Program-made: the position numbers and the translations under genes | Notes under the pieces: model-generated | The model's database searches: none | The model's input: the letters and a program-made list of their open reading frames with translations, nothing else | Told to the model about the DNA's origin: nothing | Assembly: GCF_947500655.1 (NCBI RefSeq) | Contig: NZ_CANMSK010000009.1 | Coordinates: 1-64,000 of the forward strand | From: an uncultured Psychrosphaera sp. | Lineage (GTDB): Bacteria; Pseudomonadota; Gammaproteobacteria; Enterobacterales; Alteromonadaceae | Direction of reading: 5' to 3' | Length of the DNA stretch: 64,000 bases | Shown: positions 25,341 through 34,148 of the stretch, piece by piece | Layout: each line of letters begins with the position of its first letter | Position numbering within the stretch: position 1 is the first letter of the stretch

Positions 25341-26870
25341 ATGACAAAAATTCCATTTTACGAAAAAGTAGGATATGCCTTTGGGGATGCAGCAGCTAAC
25401 TTAGTTTGGCGTGGTGCATTAGCGTATCTTGCAGTATTTTATACTGATACATTTGGCTTAACGGCAACTGCAGCAGCTATGTTGTTCCTTGTGGTTCGTC
25501 TTACCGACGGTATTACCGATATTATTATGGGTATGATCGCCGACAGAACAGACACTAAATGGGGTAAATTTAGACCTTGGATTATATGGTCCACGCCATT
25601 TTTAGGCCTGTTTATGGTCCTAGTTTTCACCACACCAGATTTAAGTGAAGGCGGTAAGCTAGCTTATGCATACTTCACATATATTGGTTTAACCTTAGCT
25701 TATACCGTTAACAACGTGCCTTATTCGGCATTAATGGGCGTAATGACTGACGACGACAAAGAACGTACAAGTTTGTCAGGCTTTCGTTTTGCCGGCGCAT
25801 TTTTAGGTGGTTTGGCGGTTATGGGCTTTACCCCGCAACTTGTTGCTTGGTTAGGTGCTGGTGATGATGTCATGGGTTATCAATACACTATGTATGTGTT
25901 TTCAGGTGCATTAGTAATATTAATGCTTATCAGTTTTACTAGCACAAAGGAACGTATTAGCCCGCCAATTTCAGCCGACACTGATTTAAAATCTGAACTA
26001 TTTGATTTAATGAAAAACCTGCCATTTATCATTTTGCCGTTATTATCTATCACTCTTTTTTTCTATTACCGAGATTTAAACAGTGGATTATTTTTTGCTG
26101 CAGTAATGGTTGCTATGTGGTTTGTGATCAAAAAACTCATTAACAAAAACTCCGATGAGATGAGCGGAACTCAAAGAGATATGGTTGATTTGTTAACTAA
26201 CAAACCTTGGTTAATCTTATTGGGTATGGGCTTTTTGACTATGATGCTAAATGGCATTAAGTACGGTGCTATTGCTTATTACTTTAAATATTTTATTGGT
26301 GATGAATTGATGGCAGGTCAATATTTTGTTGGCTTATTAGTTGTTTCTATTATTGGTGCCTTATGTACTAGCCCTCTTTCTAAATGGTTAGGTCGTAAAA
26401 AATTATTTATTGTATCGTTAATATTAAGTGGTTTACTGACAATAGCTCTTTTTTGGGCTCCTCAAGGTAATGCAACTTATGTATTTATTGTAGGTTGTAG
26501 CGCTGAGTTTTTCGCCGCAATATTACCAACATTATATTTCTCAATGTTAGGCGACTCTGCTGATTATTCTGAATGGAAAAATGGCCGTCGTGCCACTGGT
26601 TTAATTTATTCTGCAGGCACCTTTGTACAAAAAACCGGTGGCGGTTTTGCTGGTGCATTAGTGTTAATCGTACTTGCTGGTTATGGGTATGACGGTATGG
26701 ATCAAGCAACCATTGAAAGCTCATTACCTGGCATGCAATTGCTTATGAGTTGGATACCTGCTGCATTTAGTTTTACTGCAGCAGCGTTAATGGTTTTTTA
26801 TCCAATAACTGATTTAAAACAGCAACAAATGAGTAAAGACTTAATCCAACGTCGATTAGATAATAAATAA
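25341..26870 (+). CDS. GPH-family sugar:cation symporter, long form
   Basis: A 509-residue MelB-like carrier, clearly a paralogue of the one at 10160-11545: 'GYAFGDAAANLVWRG', 'LVVRLTDGITDIIMGMIADRTD', 'KWGKFRPW' and 'GDSADYSEWKNGRRATG' are shared. It is about 48 residues longer because of an insert near residues 225-270, with two extra hydrophobic stretches ('LPFIILPLLSITLFF', 'GLFFAAVMVAMWFVI') between helices 6 and 7. It follows the GH1 gene, so it probably brings in a beta-glucoside for intracellular cleavage. A hairpin at 26901-26925 may end its message. Confidence 0.88.
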   Translation: MTKIPFYEKVGYAFGDAAANLVWRGALAYLAVFYTDTFGLTATAAAMLFLVVRLTDGITDIIMGMIADRTDTKWGKFRPWIIWSTPFLGLFMVLVFTTPDLSEGGKLAYAYFTYIGLTLAYTVNNVPYSALMGVMTDDDKERTSLSGFRFAGAFLGGLAVMGFTPQLVAWLGAGDDVMGYQYTMYVFSGALVILMLISFTSTKERISPPISADTDLKSELFDLMKNLPFIILPLLSITLFFYYRDLNSGLFFAAVMVAMWFVIKKLINKNSDEMSGTQRDMVDLLTNKPWLILLGMGFLTMMLNGIKYGAIAYYFKYFIGDELMAGQYFVGLLVVSIIGALCTSPLSKWLGRKKLFIVSLILSGLLTIALFWAPQGNATYVFIVGCSAEFFAAILPTLYFSMLGDSADYSEWKNGRRATGLIYSAGTFVQKTGGGFAGALVLIVLAGYGYDGMDQATIESSLPGMQLLMSWIPAAFSFTAAALMVFYPITDLKQQQMSKDLIQRRLDNK

Positions 26871-27294
26871 TAATACGTATTCCTACTACTATTTATTATT
26901 CCCCTAACGCTGAGCTTGTTAGGGGGGGTTATCTTTCATTTTAAGCAACCTTTAGTGGAAATTATTCCCAATCGCGGTATAAACATCATTCTTAAGTGCA
27001 GTGTTTAATGGATTAAATAGGTATGTTTATAACAAAGAGTGGGGATAACTTAACCTCAATCCGACGGGCTGGGATTATTTGTCACTCCAACTTCCTTCTT
27101 TTTATTTTAGCCAGACACTTAAATAGAAACGCTATTCTCTAGTCTTCTGCCTCGCTGGATGCAACAAATAATGGCCAGCCTTGAGAAAATGAAAGATAAA
27201 CAGCCTCTATTACCAATTAATTAAATTGGTATTAACAACCATTAAGGTTAGACTAACAAAAATAAATTCCCTTATAATCCTAAAAAGGAACACA
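26871..27294. other. 424-bp spacer upstream of the LacI-type regulator
   Basis: No convincing gene. CCCCTAAC (26901-26908) and GTTAGGGG (26918-26925) make a hairpin 30 bp past the symporter stop that may act as a weak terminator, though only a short T-rich tract follows. I find no TGTAAGCGCTTACA-like operator here, so the regulator gene does not show visible self-control by that site. Confidence 0.5.
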
Positions 27295-28293
27295 ATGGCC
27301 ACCATATACCAAGTTTCAGCTCTTGCTGGCGTTTCATTAGCGACGGTTTCCCGCGTTATGAATAACAATGCCAAAGTAAGTGATAAAACGAAACAAAAGG
27401 TAGTGGATGCCATGAAAGAGCTAGGATATCGTCCCAATGCAACAGCTCGTTCCCTTGCATCGAGTCGCAGTGATAGTGTCGGCTTGTTAGTTTCTGAGTT
27501 ACATGGGCCCTTTTTCGGGCAAATGATGGGCGGAACTGAGTCTGAATTACGCGACGCAGGAAAACACGTGATTATCACCACTGGACACAGTGACGAAGAA
27601 AAAGAAATCGATGGTATTGAGTTTTTATTAAGCCGAAATTGTGATGCATTAATTTTACATGTGGAAGCTGTTTCAGATGAATATTTAATACAGTTAAATA
27701 AAGGCAAAGTGCCGATTGTTCTTATTAATCGTTTTATCGAAGAAATGGCCGACAGCTGTATTACCCTAGATAATGCACTAGGTGGATACTTAATGACTAA
27801 GTCCATCCTAGCAAAAGGCCACACTGAGATAGCGTATATCTCTGGACCTAACTGGAAGTCAGATTCAAACGAGAGAATTGAAGGTCATAAAAAAGCCTTA
27901 CAAGAATACAACCTGCCATTTAATGAACAACTCATGTATCAAGGTGACTTTACCCAAAGTGGAGGCTGTGATGGCTTATCCAGTCTGTTAGAGATAGGAC
28001 ACCCTTTCACTGTATTAATTTGCGGTAATGATGAAATGGCATCGGGGGCATTAGCAACGGCTCGTCAAAAAGGCCTGGATGTACCTAAAGACTTATCTAT
28101 TGTTGGATTTGATAACGTGATTTACGCTAGTTTATTATTTCCAACCCTTACTACCATAGACTATCCAATCAGAGATATGGGGCATATGGCGGCAAGGCTA
28201 ATATTAAAGAATATTTACGGTCACAAAAAATTGGATATTCGTCATCAATTCCTACCTAAATTAGTTGAACGAGACTCAGCAATCTCCATTTAG
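27295..28293 (+). CDS. LacI/GalR-family transcriptional regulator
   Basis: A 332-residue repressor-type protein starting at the ATG 27295 (AAGGAA eight bases upstream); the frame is open 23 codons further, but LacI proteins start at 'MATIYQVSALAGVS'. Residues 3-50 form the helix-turn-helix ('SALAGVSLATVSRVMNN') and hinge ('KELGYRPNATARSLAS'). The rest is the periplasmic-binding-protein-like effector domain with 'CGNDEMASGALATARQKGLDVP' and 'DLSIVGFDN'. It lies within the glucan locus beside sugar transporters. The palindromes TGTAAGCGCTTACA at 11593, 11746, 11780, 23816 and the weaker one at 29971 are of the type this family binds, so it is the likely local regulator. The effector is unknown. 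Confidence 0.92.
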   Translation: MATIYQVSALAGVSLATVSRVMNNNAKVSDKTKQKVVDAMKELGYRPNATARSLASSRSDSVGLLVSELHGPFFGQMMGGTESELRDAGKHVIITTGHSDEEKEIDGIEFLLSRNCDALILHVEAVSDEYLIQLNKGKVPIVLINRFIEEMADSCITLDNALGGYLMTKSILAKGHTEIAYISGPNWKSDSNERIEGHKKALQEYNLPFNEQLMYQGDFTQSGGCDGLSSLLEIGHPFTVLICGNDEMASGALATARQKGLDVPKDLSIVGFDNVIYASLLFPTLTTIDYPIRDMGHMAARLILKNIYGHKKLDIRHQFLPKLVERDSAISI

Positions 28294-28385
28294 ACTAAAT
28301 TCATCTATAAAAGTGATGACATTTTTAGATCAATACATAATCAACTAATTTACATTCCCATATTGATTTTAACGGTTTAAATATA

Positions 28386-29948
28386 CTAACGCATCATCTC
28401 AGCTTCAATTTCTTCTAACGACTTACCTTTAGTCTCTGGGAATAGTTTTATAACTAACACTAAACTAACTAAAGCACACACACCGTAAATTAAGAAGGTT
28501 ACTGCCGAACCAAGAACCTCCAACTCCCAAGGGAATACAAAGGTCACTGTGAAGCTAACAATGCTGTTAATTACACTGACAAACGAAATAGCGATACCGC
28601 GAATATGGTTGGGGAATATTTCAGAGAACATCACCCACATTACCGGCCCTAAAGAAAATGCGAACGAGGCAACAAAACCTAAAATTCCTAATAAAATAAT
28701 AGTCGCATTCATGGTCGCGGCTAGTTTTAAAATATCACCTTGGTGTGCATTAAATACTTGTTGACCAACCTGCTTAACAACCGCTTGCTTAAACTCAACG
28801 TCTGACTGATAAGACTGTGTTTGTATAGATTCTAACTTGTTGAGTGACTTTTCTTTTACCACTAAGTCATCGATATCTTGCGAAGTTAATTTATATGTCG
28901 CTTGAGAGAACCCATATGCACACAAAGCCATACTCAGAGTCACACCGGCTAAGCCAATAGTTAACAGAGGTTTGCGTCCTAATTTATCTATTAACATCAT
29001 AGCAGCAACAGTAAATAATACATTGATCACCCCTACCAAAACGGCTTGAGAGAAAGCAGCGTTTGTACCAACACCACTTTGCTCAAAAATACTTGGTGCA
29101 TAAAAGAAAATCGCATTTATTCCTGTGATCTGCTGCGCAATACCAACAATTATACCTACGGTAATAGCAAAACGAATTTTTGAATTAAACAAATACTTTA
29201 AGCTTGCCACTAACGATGAGTCTTTATTCTCAAGTGAAGTTTTTATCTGGTTAATTTCATTTTGGTGAATATTATCTTCAACGTCTGTATTTAATTGTCT
29301 AAATACTTTAAGTGCATCTTCATCTTGTCCCTTTAGAGCTAACCAACGTGGACTGCGCGGAATAATAAATAGTAGAGCAAACCAAGCCAAAGCGGGAATA
29401 ATTTCTAACCCCAACATCCAACGCCAAGTGTCAGTATCAAGTCCAACAGCACTAACCCAGGTTGCTGAAGATTGACTAAGTTCTAGTACATAATAGTTGG
29501 CAAAATACGCTGCGGACAAACCAACAACCACGTTAAGTTGATTAATAGAAACTAACTTACCTCGTTGTTTTGGTTGGCTAATTTCAGCAATGTACATAGG
29601 TGCAATCATCAGTGAACAAAAAGCCAGACCGCCAATAAAACGAGCGGAGACTAACATCCAATAACTGGTTGAAAACGCCGAAGCTATTGCAGAGAGTAAA
29701 TAAAATAATGCGATAGCGATAAGTAAATTTCTACGACCAAAGCGGTCGGCTAATGCCCCTGCAGTAACAGTGGCAATTATAGCCCCTAGAGTAGGAGCAC
29801 TAACAACAAAACCTTGTTCAATGGAGTTGAGATTAAACTCCGAGACGATAAAGTTTAAAGTGCCGGAGATCACTGAGGCATCAAAGCCAAAAATAAATCC
29901 ACCTAAGGACACTATGATTGTATACAAAAAAACTGGGGATATTTTCAT
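28386..29948 (-). CDS. sugar-porter family MFS transporter
   Basis: A 520-residue carrier of the sugar porter (XylE/GalP/GLUT) family. Signatures are 'GFDASVISGTLNFI' in helix 1, 'ADRFGRRNLL' in the 2-3 loop, 'IPRSPRWLALKGQ' before the middle loop, 'QQITGINAIFFYAP' in helix 7 (sugar-binding QQxxGxN) and 'PETKGKSLEEIE' at the end. An insert of about 60 charged residues lies between helices 9 and 10 (about 345-405), longer than in E. coli XylE (491 residues). It probably takes up glucose or another hexose set free by the locus. A degenerate operator at 29971-29984 lies 23 bp upstream. Confidence 0.9.
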   Translation of the reverse strand: MKISPVFLYTIIVSLGGFIFGFDASVISGTLNFIVSEFNLNSIEQGFVVSAPTLGAIIATVTAGALADRFGRRNLLIAIALFYLLSAIASAFSTSYWMLVSARFIGGLAFCSLMIAPMYIAEISQPKQRGKLVSINQLNVVVGLSAAYFANYYVLELSQSSATWVSAVGLDTDTWRWMLGLEIIPALAWFALLFIIPRSPRWLALKGQDEDALKVFRQLNTDVEDNIHQNEINQIKTSLENKDSSLVASLKYLFNSKIRFAITVGIIVGIAQQITGINAIFFYAPSIFEQSGVGTNAAFSQAVLVGVINVLFTVAAMMLIDKLGRKPLLTIGLAGVTLSMALCAYGFSQATYKLTSQDIDDLVVKEKSLNKLESIQTQSYQSDVEFKQAVVKQVGQQVFNAHQGDILKLAATMNATIILLGILGFVASFAFSLGPVMWVMFSEIFPNHIRGIAISFVSVINSIVSFTVTFVFPWELEVLGSAVTFLIYGVCALVSLVLVIKLFPETKGKSLEEIEAEMMR

Positions 29949-29970
29949 ATTATGGATGTTACGTTACTGA

Positions 29971-29984
29971 TATTAGCGCTTACT
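29971..29984. promoter_or_regulatory. degenerate LacI-family operator
   Basis: TATTAGCGCTTACT matches 11 of 14 bases of TGTAAGCGCTTACA, with one half-site intact. It lies close to the sugar-porter start, where it could block transcription. Much weaker than the other copies. Confidence 0.45.
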
Positions 29985-30198
29985 TTATCACGCCCGTAAC
30001 AAATTGGCTGCCGTTACATACAAACTATTTGCATTCAGGGTTTTACATTCAACAATAGCTAGTAACATCAATGTAAACTTCATCGTTAAATTACATTATT
30101 TCAGCGGTTATTAATATCATGTCATTGAACACAAGAGTAATATTGGTACTAGCATCTCCCATTACTTTTCTAAATTTAAATTATTTAAGGATAACTAA

Positions 30199-32082
30199 AT
30201 GAATAAAAAAGCCTTACCAAGATTATTAGGCTTGTTTGTTTTACTGACTTTAGCTGGCTTCACACAAGCTGCTGAAACAAAAAAACAAGATAAAAGAGCC
30301 GACTATATACGTTCTCATTACGCTAAATATGAATACCAAATTCCAATGCGAGACGGTATTAAGTTATTTACTTCCGTTTATATTCCTTATGATAAAAAAT
30401 CTGAATATCCAATGATGATGCAACGTACTCCATATAGAGTTGCACCATACGGCGTAGATAAATATAAAACTAAATTAGGTCCAAGTGAAATCTTTGAAAA
30501 AGAAGGTTTTATCTTTGTATTCCAAGATGTGCGCGGTAAGTTCATGTCGGAAGGAAAATACGTCAACATGCGCCCTCAAGATGCAGGCGATAAAGGCGGA
30601 AAAGCCACAGACGATGCAACTGACACTTATGACACCATAGATTGGTTAGTTAAAAATGTACCAAACAATAACGGTAAAGTTGGTATGTGGGGAACATCAT
30701 ATCCAGGTTACTACACTTCTGTAGCTGCGATAAATAGCCACAAAGCACTAAAAGCAATATCACCACAAGCACCAATTGCAGATTGGTTTTTTGACGATTT
30801 TCATCGTAACGGTGCGTTTTCTACACCAATGGCGTTTATTTTCTTTGATACTTTTGATAAGCAACGCGACGGAGAATTTGCTTATTGGCCAAAAGGCATG
30901 GACTCAGTAACGCCAGATGGTTATGAGTTTTTCCGTAATTTAGGCCCGCTTTCAAATGTTAATAAAAACTACTTTAAAGGCGAACGTCCATTCTGGAATG
31001 AATTAACTGAACATCCAAATTACGATTCATACTGGCAAAAGCGTGATCTACTTCAACACCTTGATAATGTAAAACCTGCAACGTTAGTTGTTGGTGGCTG
31101 GTATGACACTGAAGACTTATATGGTCCATTATCAACTTATAAAACAATGTCACAAAATAATAAAAAGGATAACGTACATATTGTTATGGGTCCTTGGTAC
31201 CACGGTCAATGGAATAGTAAAGATGGCTCAAAAATGGGTGAAGCTGATTTAGGTTTCAATACCAGTGAATGGTTTCAAGAACGTGTTTTATTGCCATTTT
31301 TTAAAGACAACTTAAAAGACGCTGACACCGGCTCATTATCACAAGCAACTATATTTGAAACCGGTGCTAATCGCTGGCGCGAGTTTGACACTTGGCCACC
31401 AAAAAAAGGCAAAGATGTCACTTTATATATGGGTAATAATGAAAAGTTACTCACTCATAAAGACAAACAGGGCGGTTTTAGCGATTACATTAGTGATCCT
31501 AAAAAACCAGTTCCACACTCTGCCCATACAAGTCGTGGTTGGGATCGTCCATACATGGCTGAAGATCAACGTTTTACCGCTCGTCGTACCGATGTTTTAG
31601 TATTTAACAGCGATGTGGCAACGGAAGATCAAACCATTGCAGGTGCTATCGACTTAAACTTATGGTTCTCTACCGACCAAAGTGCTGCAGATATTGTGGT
31701 TAAATTAGTGGATGTATTTCCTGGAATGGATGCAAGCAGTAATAAAGTTGATAAAGAGACTGGTAACCGTCATGAATTAGTTCGTTGGGGCATTATTCGC
31801 GGTCGTTTCAGAAACAGTATGAGCACACCAGAGCCATTTGAACCGAATAAACCAACCTTGGTTAAGTTTGAGTTATTGGATGTATTGCACACCATAAAAC
31901 GTGGGCATAAATTACAAATCCAAGTGCAAAGCAGTATGTTCCCGTTCATGGATATGAATCCGCAAAAATACGTAGGTAATATCTTTAATGCTAAAGCTGA
32001 AGACTATGTCAGAGCAGAGCACAAACTATATCACAGCGACAAATACCCAAGTTCAATCGAGTTTAAAGTTATAGATCGTTAG
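30199..32082 (+). CDS. CocE/NonD-family alpha/beta hydrolase (S15-type), exported
   Basis: A 627-residue enzyme with a signal peptide (MNKKALPRLLGLF... cleavage near TQA-AE), so periplasmic or secreted. The nucleophile Ser is in 'GTSYPGYY' near residue 166, inside an alpha/beta-hydrolase core; 'IPMRDGIKLFTSVYIP', 'FVFQDVRGKFMSEG' and 'GPWYHGQW' (containing the catalytic His) mark the CocE / X-Pro dipeptidyl-peptidase superfamily. A C-terminal jelly-roll domain follows from about residue 415. Close relatives include alpha-amino-acid ester hydrolases and glutaryl-7-ACA acylases, but the natural substrate is unknown. It is a single-gene unit divergent from the sugar porter, with its own terminator. 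Confidence 0.88.
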   Translation: MNKKALPRLLGLFVLLTLAGFTQAAETKKQDKRADYIRSHYAKYEYQIPMRDGIKLFTSVYIPYDKKSEYPMMMQRTPYRVAPYGVDKYKTKLGPSEIFEKEGFIFVFQDVRGKFMSEGKYVNMRPQDAGDKGGKATDDATDTYDTIDWLVKNVPNNNGKVGMWGTSYPGYYTSVAAINSHKALKAISPQAPIADWFFDDFHRNGAFSTPMAFIFFDTFDKQRDGEFAYWPKGMDSVTPDGYEFFRNLGPLSNVNKNYFKGERPFWNELTEHPNYDSYWQKRDLLQHLDNVKPATLVVGGWYDTEDLYGPLSTYKTMSQNNKKDNVHIVMGPWYHGQWNSKDGSKMGEADLGFNTSEWFQERVLLPFFKDNLKDADTGSLSQATIFETGANRWREFDTWPPKKGKDVTLYMGNNEKLLTHKDKQGGFSDYISDPKKPVPHSAHTSRGWDRPYMAEDQRFTARRTDVLVFNSDVATEDQTIAGAIDLNLWFSTDQSAADIVVKLVDVFPGMDASSNKVDKETGNRHELVRWGIIRGRFRNSMSTPEPFEPNKPTLVKFELLDVLHTIKRGHKLQIQVQSSMFPFMDMNPQKYVGNIFNAKAEDYVRAEHKLYHSDKYPSSIEFKVIDR

Positions 32083-32110
32083 AATATAACTGATCCTTTA
32101 AAACACACTA

Positions 32111-32138
32111 AAATCCCCGCTCTGTGCGGGGATTTTTA
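32111..32138 (+). terminator. terminator after CocE-type hydrolase gene
   Basis: AAAATCCCCGC (32111-32121) pairs with GCGGGGATTTTT (32127-32138), a strong stem with 5-base loop and T-run. Confidence 0.92.
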
Positions 32139-32198
32139 TTTAAGCAACAACATGTATTCGGTTAACTTAAGTTAAGCTGAACTCATCAAAGATTGTTA

Positions 32199-32762
32199 TC
32201 AAGCGGCATGTGCAGCTTCTGAAACTGAACTAAATGTATTTTCTAAATTTAAATTAATATTCAGTTTTAATTTACGAGCGATATCACTTGATGAAATAAC
32301 ACCACGAATATGATGGTTAGACTTATCTAAAACTAAACAGTGGCGAAGCTTATAATTATTTAACGCCATAAGTACATCATTCACAGTCGCATTTTTTAAT
32401 TCATCAAAATCAAAGGCATGCAAACGATATTTAGGGATCATTAAATCATCAACCAATACTTCATCTCGGCTGTTACTTTTTGATACTTGAGCTAGTATTT
32501 TCTGCTCTGTTAATTCGTTAGTACTAATAATACCTAAAAAGTCATTATCTTCAGACACCACTATTTTCATCCTAACATGGGTTTTTAACATTAGTTTTAA
32601 AGTATTTTCGGCAGATACTCCCCTTTCAACTACTTGAGCTTCATGCTTTTTAAAATCTGTAAAAATAGCAGTTGCAGAGGATTGTAAGGTAGTCATCTCG
32701 AATTCATCTGGAGAAACAACATTGTCGGTAACATCTAAATTTAATAATTGTAATTTTTTCAT
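32199..32762 (-). CDS. CBS-domain-pair protein
   Basis: About 187 residues if started at the ATG 32760-32762 (MKKLQLLNLDV), which has GAGATC nearby; two further ATGs extend it up to 32795, so the start is uncertain. Two CBS-like repeats are visible, around 'NDFLGIISTNEL' and 'NHHIRGVISSSDI', each with the hydrophobic beta-strand followed by S/T-x-x-[DE]-[IL]. CBS pairs bind adenosine nucleotides and control a partner domain or protein. No enzymatic domain is attached. A CBS-GGDEF protein is encoded 1.4 kb away (34143-35063), so the two may belong to one sensing circuit. Confidence 0.75.
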   Translation of the reverse strand: MKKLQLLNLDVTDNVVSPDEFEMTTLQSSATAIFTDFKKHEAQVVERGVSAENTLKLMLKTHVRMKIVVSEDNDFLGIISTNELTEQKILAQVSKSNSRDEVLVDDLMIPKYRLHAFDFDELKNATVNDVLMALNNYKLRHCLVLDKSNHHIRGVISSSDIARKLKLNINLNLENTFSSVSEAAHAA

Positions 32763-32960
32763 TTTGATCTCTATATTCATAATCTGCGCGATCAAAAAAG
32801 TTATTGTAAAACTCTATCATTGGACAAGTTAACTACGTAATCGTACTTTAAATGGTTAATGAAGCAGCCTATTACATAACTTTTATTTTAATTTTGATCA
32901 CTGAATTTCATTGATAACATTTTGCTAAAAGCCAAATGTAATTTCTAATATCTATTTTAT

Positions 32961-33254
32961 TTATGAATATAGAGTTGGAGGGGCTCTTGATTTGGTATTT
33001 TCAAAATGTTGTAGCGGAAGGTACGGTTGAGTATAGCTTGAAGCTGAGTCAGTATAATTATCAGTAATAAAGCCAACGCGTGTATTATCAAACGCAAACG
33101 GCTCATCTAAATCAAGTTCTGGAATTGATATTCCATCAACCGTAACTAAGCTTGAATCCGCTGCAGTTAAATTATGTTCACCGCCGAGTTCAATTTCTTT
33201 TCCAGAAAAAGTGCTTAATACAAAAGCGAAAACAAATAATAGTTTAAATAACAT
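32961..33254 (-). CDS. small exported protein of unknown function with RAPP tail
   Basis: A 97-residue protein starting at the ATG 33252-33254, where AGGAGG sits seven bases upstream; the frame is open further but without a better start. Residues 1-17 are a hydrophobic signal or anchor (MLFKLLFVFAFVLSTFS). The rest is acidic and ends in 'NTKSRAPPTLYS'. From memory, short Alteromonadales proteins ending in an R-A-P-P motif occur beside metal-transport genes; here a ZIP-like permease gene is divergent, 177 bp away. A link to metal handling is inference. No cysteine is present in the mature part and no known domain is recognised. Confidence 0.6.
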   Translation of the reverse strand: MLFKLLFVFAFVLSTFSGKEIELGGEHNLTAADSSLVTVDGISIPELDLDEPFAFDNTRVGFITDNYTDSASSYTQPYLPLQHFENTKSRAPPTLYS

Positions 33255-33431
33255 TGCACTTACCTCCTGAATTAAAAACTTAAATAAGACTCGTCTAACT
33301 AATATTGTAGATTTCTTTCCTATATTCAAGCTTTAAATGTAATTATTTACTTCTTAAGATTAAAATCAATCAATAGAATGCCAATTCATACGGTATGATA
33401 AGGCAATTAGAGAATTGAATAATTTGTATTT

Positions 33432-34148
33432 ATGCTTCCACTCATAACCGTCATTATATTAACTCTACTCGCTGGTTTAGCGATGCCTCTTGGCGCTTTT
33501 CTAGCAAGCAGGAAATTTATTAAAAGTAGAATTGTACAAAGTGAATTTCAACATTTTATTGTTGCATTTGGCGGTGGTGCTTTGTTATCGGCGGTAAGTC
33601 TAGTTTTAGTCCCAGAAGGCAGTCGTAGCTTATCTTTACCCAGCACTGCACTTTGGTTTAGCTTAGGTGCTTTGTTGTTTATGGGACTAGATATTTTACA
33701 GCAGAAGGTAAAAACATCAGCAAGTCAATTACTGGCAATGCTGAGTGATTTTGTTCCTGAATCTATAGCGCTTGGCGCAACTTTTACCATCAATCAAGAG
33801 CTGGCTTTATTACTCGCAGCGATGATCGCAATGCAAAATATTCCAGAGGGGTTTAATGCTTTTACTGAACTAAAAAAAACAAGTGCGTACTCAGCAAAAA
33901 AAATCATTATTCTATTTAGTTTATTTTCATTGCTTGGGCCATTGAGTGCTGTGGCTGGTTATTTGTGGCTGGTTGAAGATCCTGAATTGTTATCGATTAT
34001 TATGATTTTTGCATCCGGTGGAATTTTATATATAGTATTTCAAGATATTGCACCTCAGATTAGATTAAAGAATCACTATTTCCCACCTATGGGGGCGATT
34101 TGTGGTTTTTTACTAGGAATATTAGGTTATATGCTAACAACACTATAA
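33432..34148 (+). CDS. ZIP-family-like metal permease
   Basis: A 238-residue membrane protein with seven to eight hydrophobic segments, resembling ZIP (zinc/iron) transporters in order and length. The helix-4 motif HNxPEG is changed: it reads MQNIPEG, keeping Asn, Pro and Glu but not His. The helix-5 HExPHE-type motif is not seen. 'SDFVPESIALGA' upstream looks like a related duplicated segment. With part of the canonical metal site missing, cargo and even transport activity are uncertain. Its last 6 bp overlap the end of the convergent CBS-GGDEF gene. No terminator is seen between the two. Confidence 0.7.
   Translation: MLPLITVIILTLLAGLAMPLGAFLASRKFIKSRIVQSEFQHFIVAFGGGALLSAVSLVLVPEGSRSLSLPSTALWFSLGALLFMGLDILQQKVKTSASQLLAMLSDFVPESIALGATFTINQELALLLAAMIAMQNIPEGFNAFTELKKTSAYSAKKIIILFSLFSLLGPLSAVAGYLWLVEDPELLSIIMIFASGGILYIVFQDIAPQIRLKNHYFPPMGAICGFLLGILGYMLTTL

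Noticed and set aside
27210..27824. 204-codon minus-strand open frame over the LacI-type gene
   Set aside because: It is antisense to a clear LacI-family protein, with no ribosome site and no recognisable domain.
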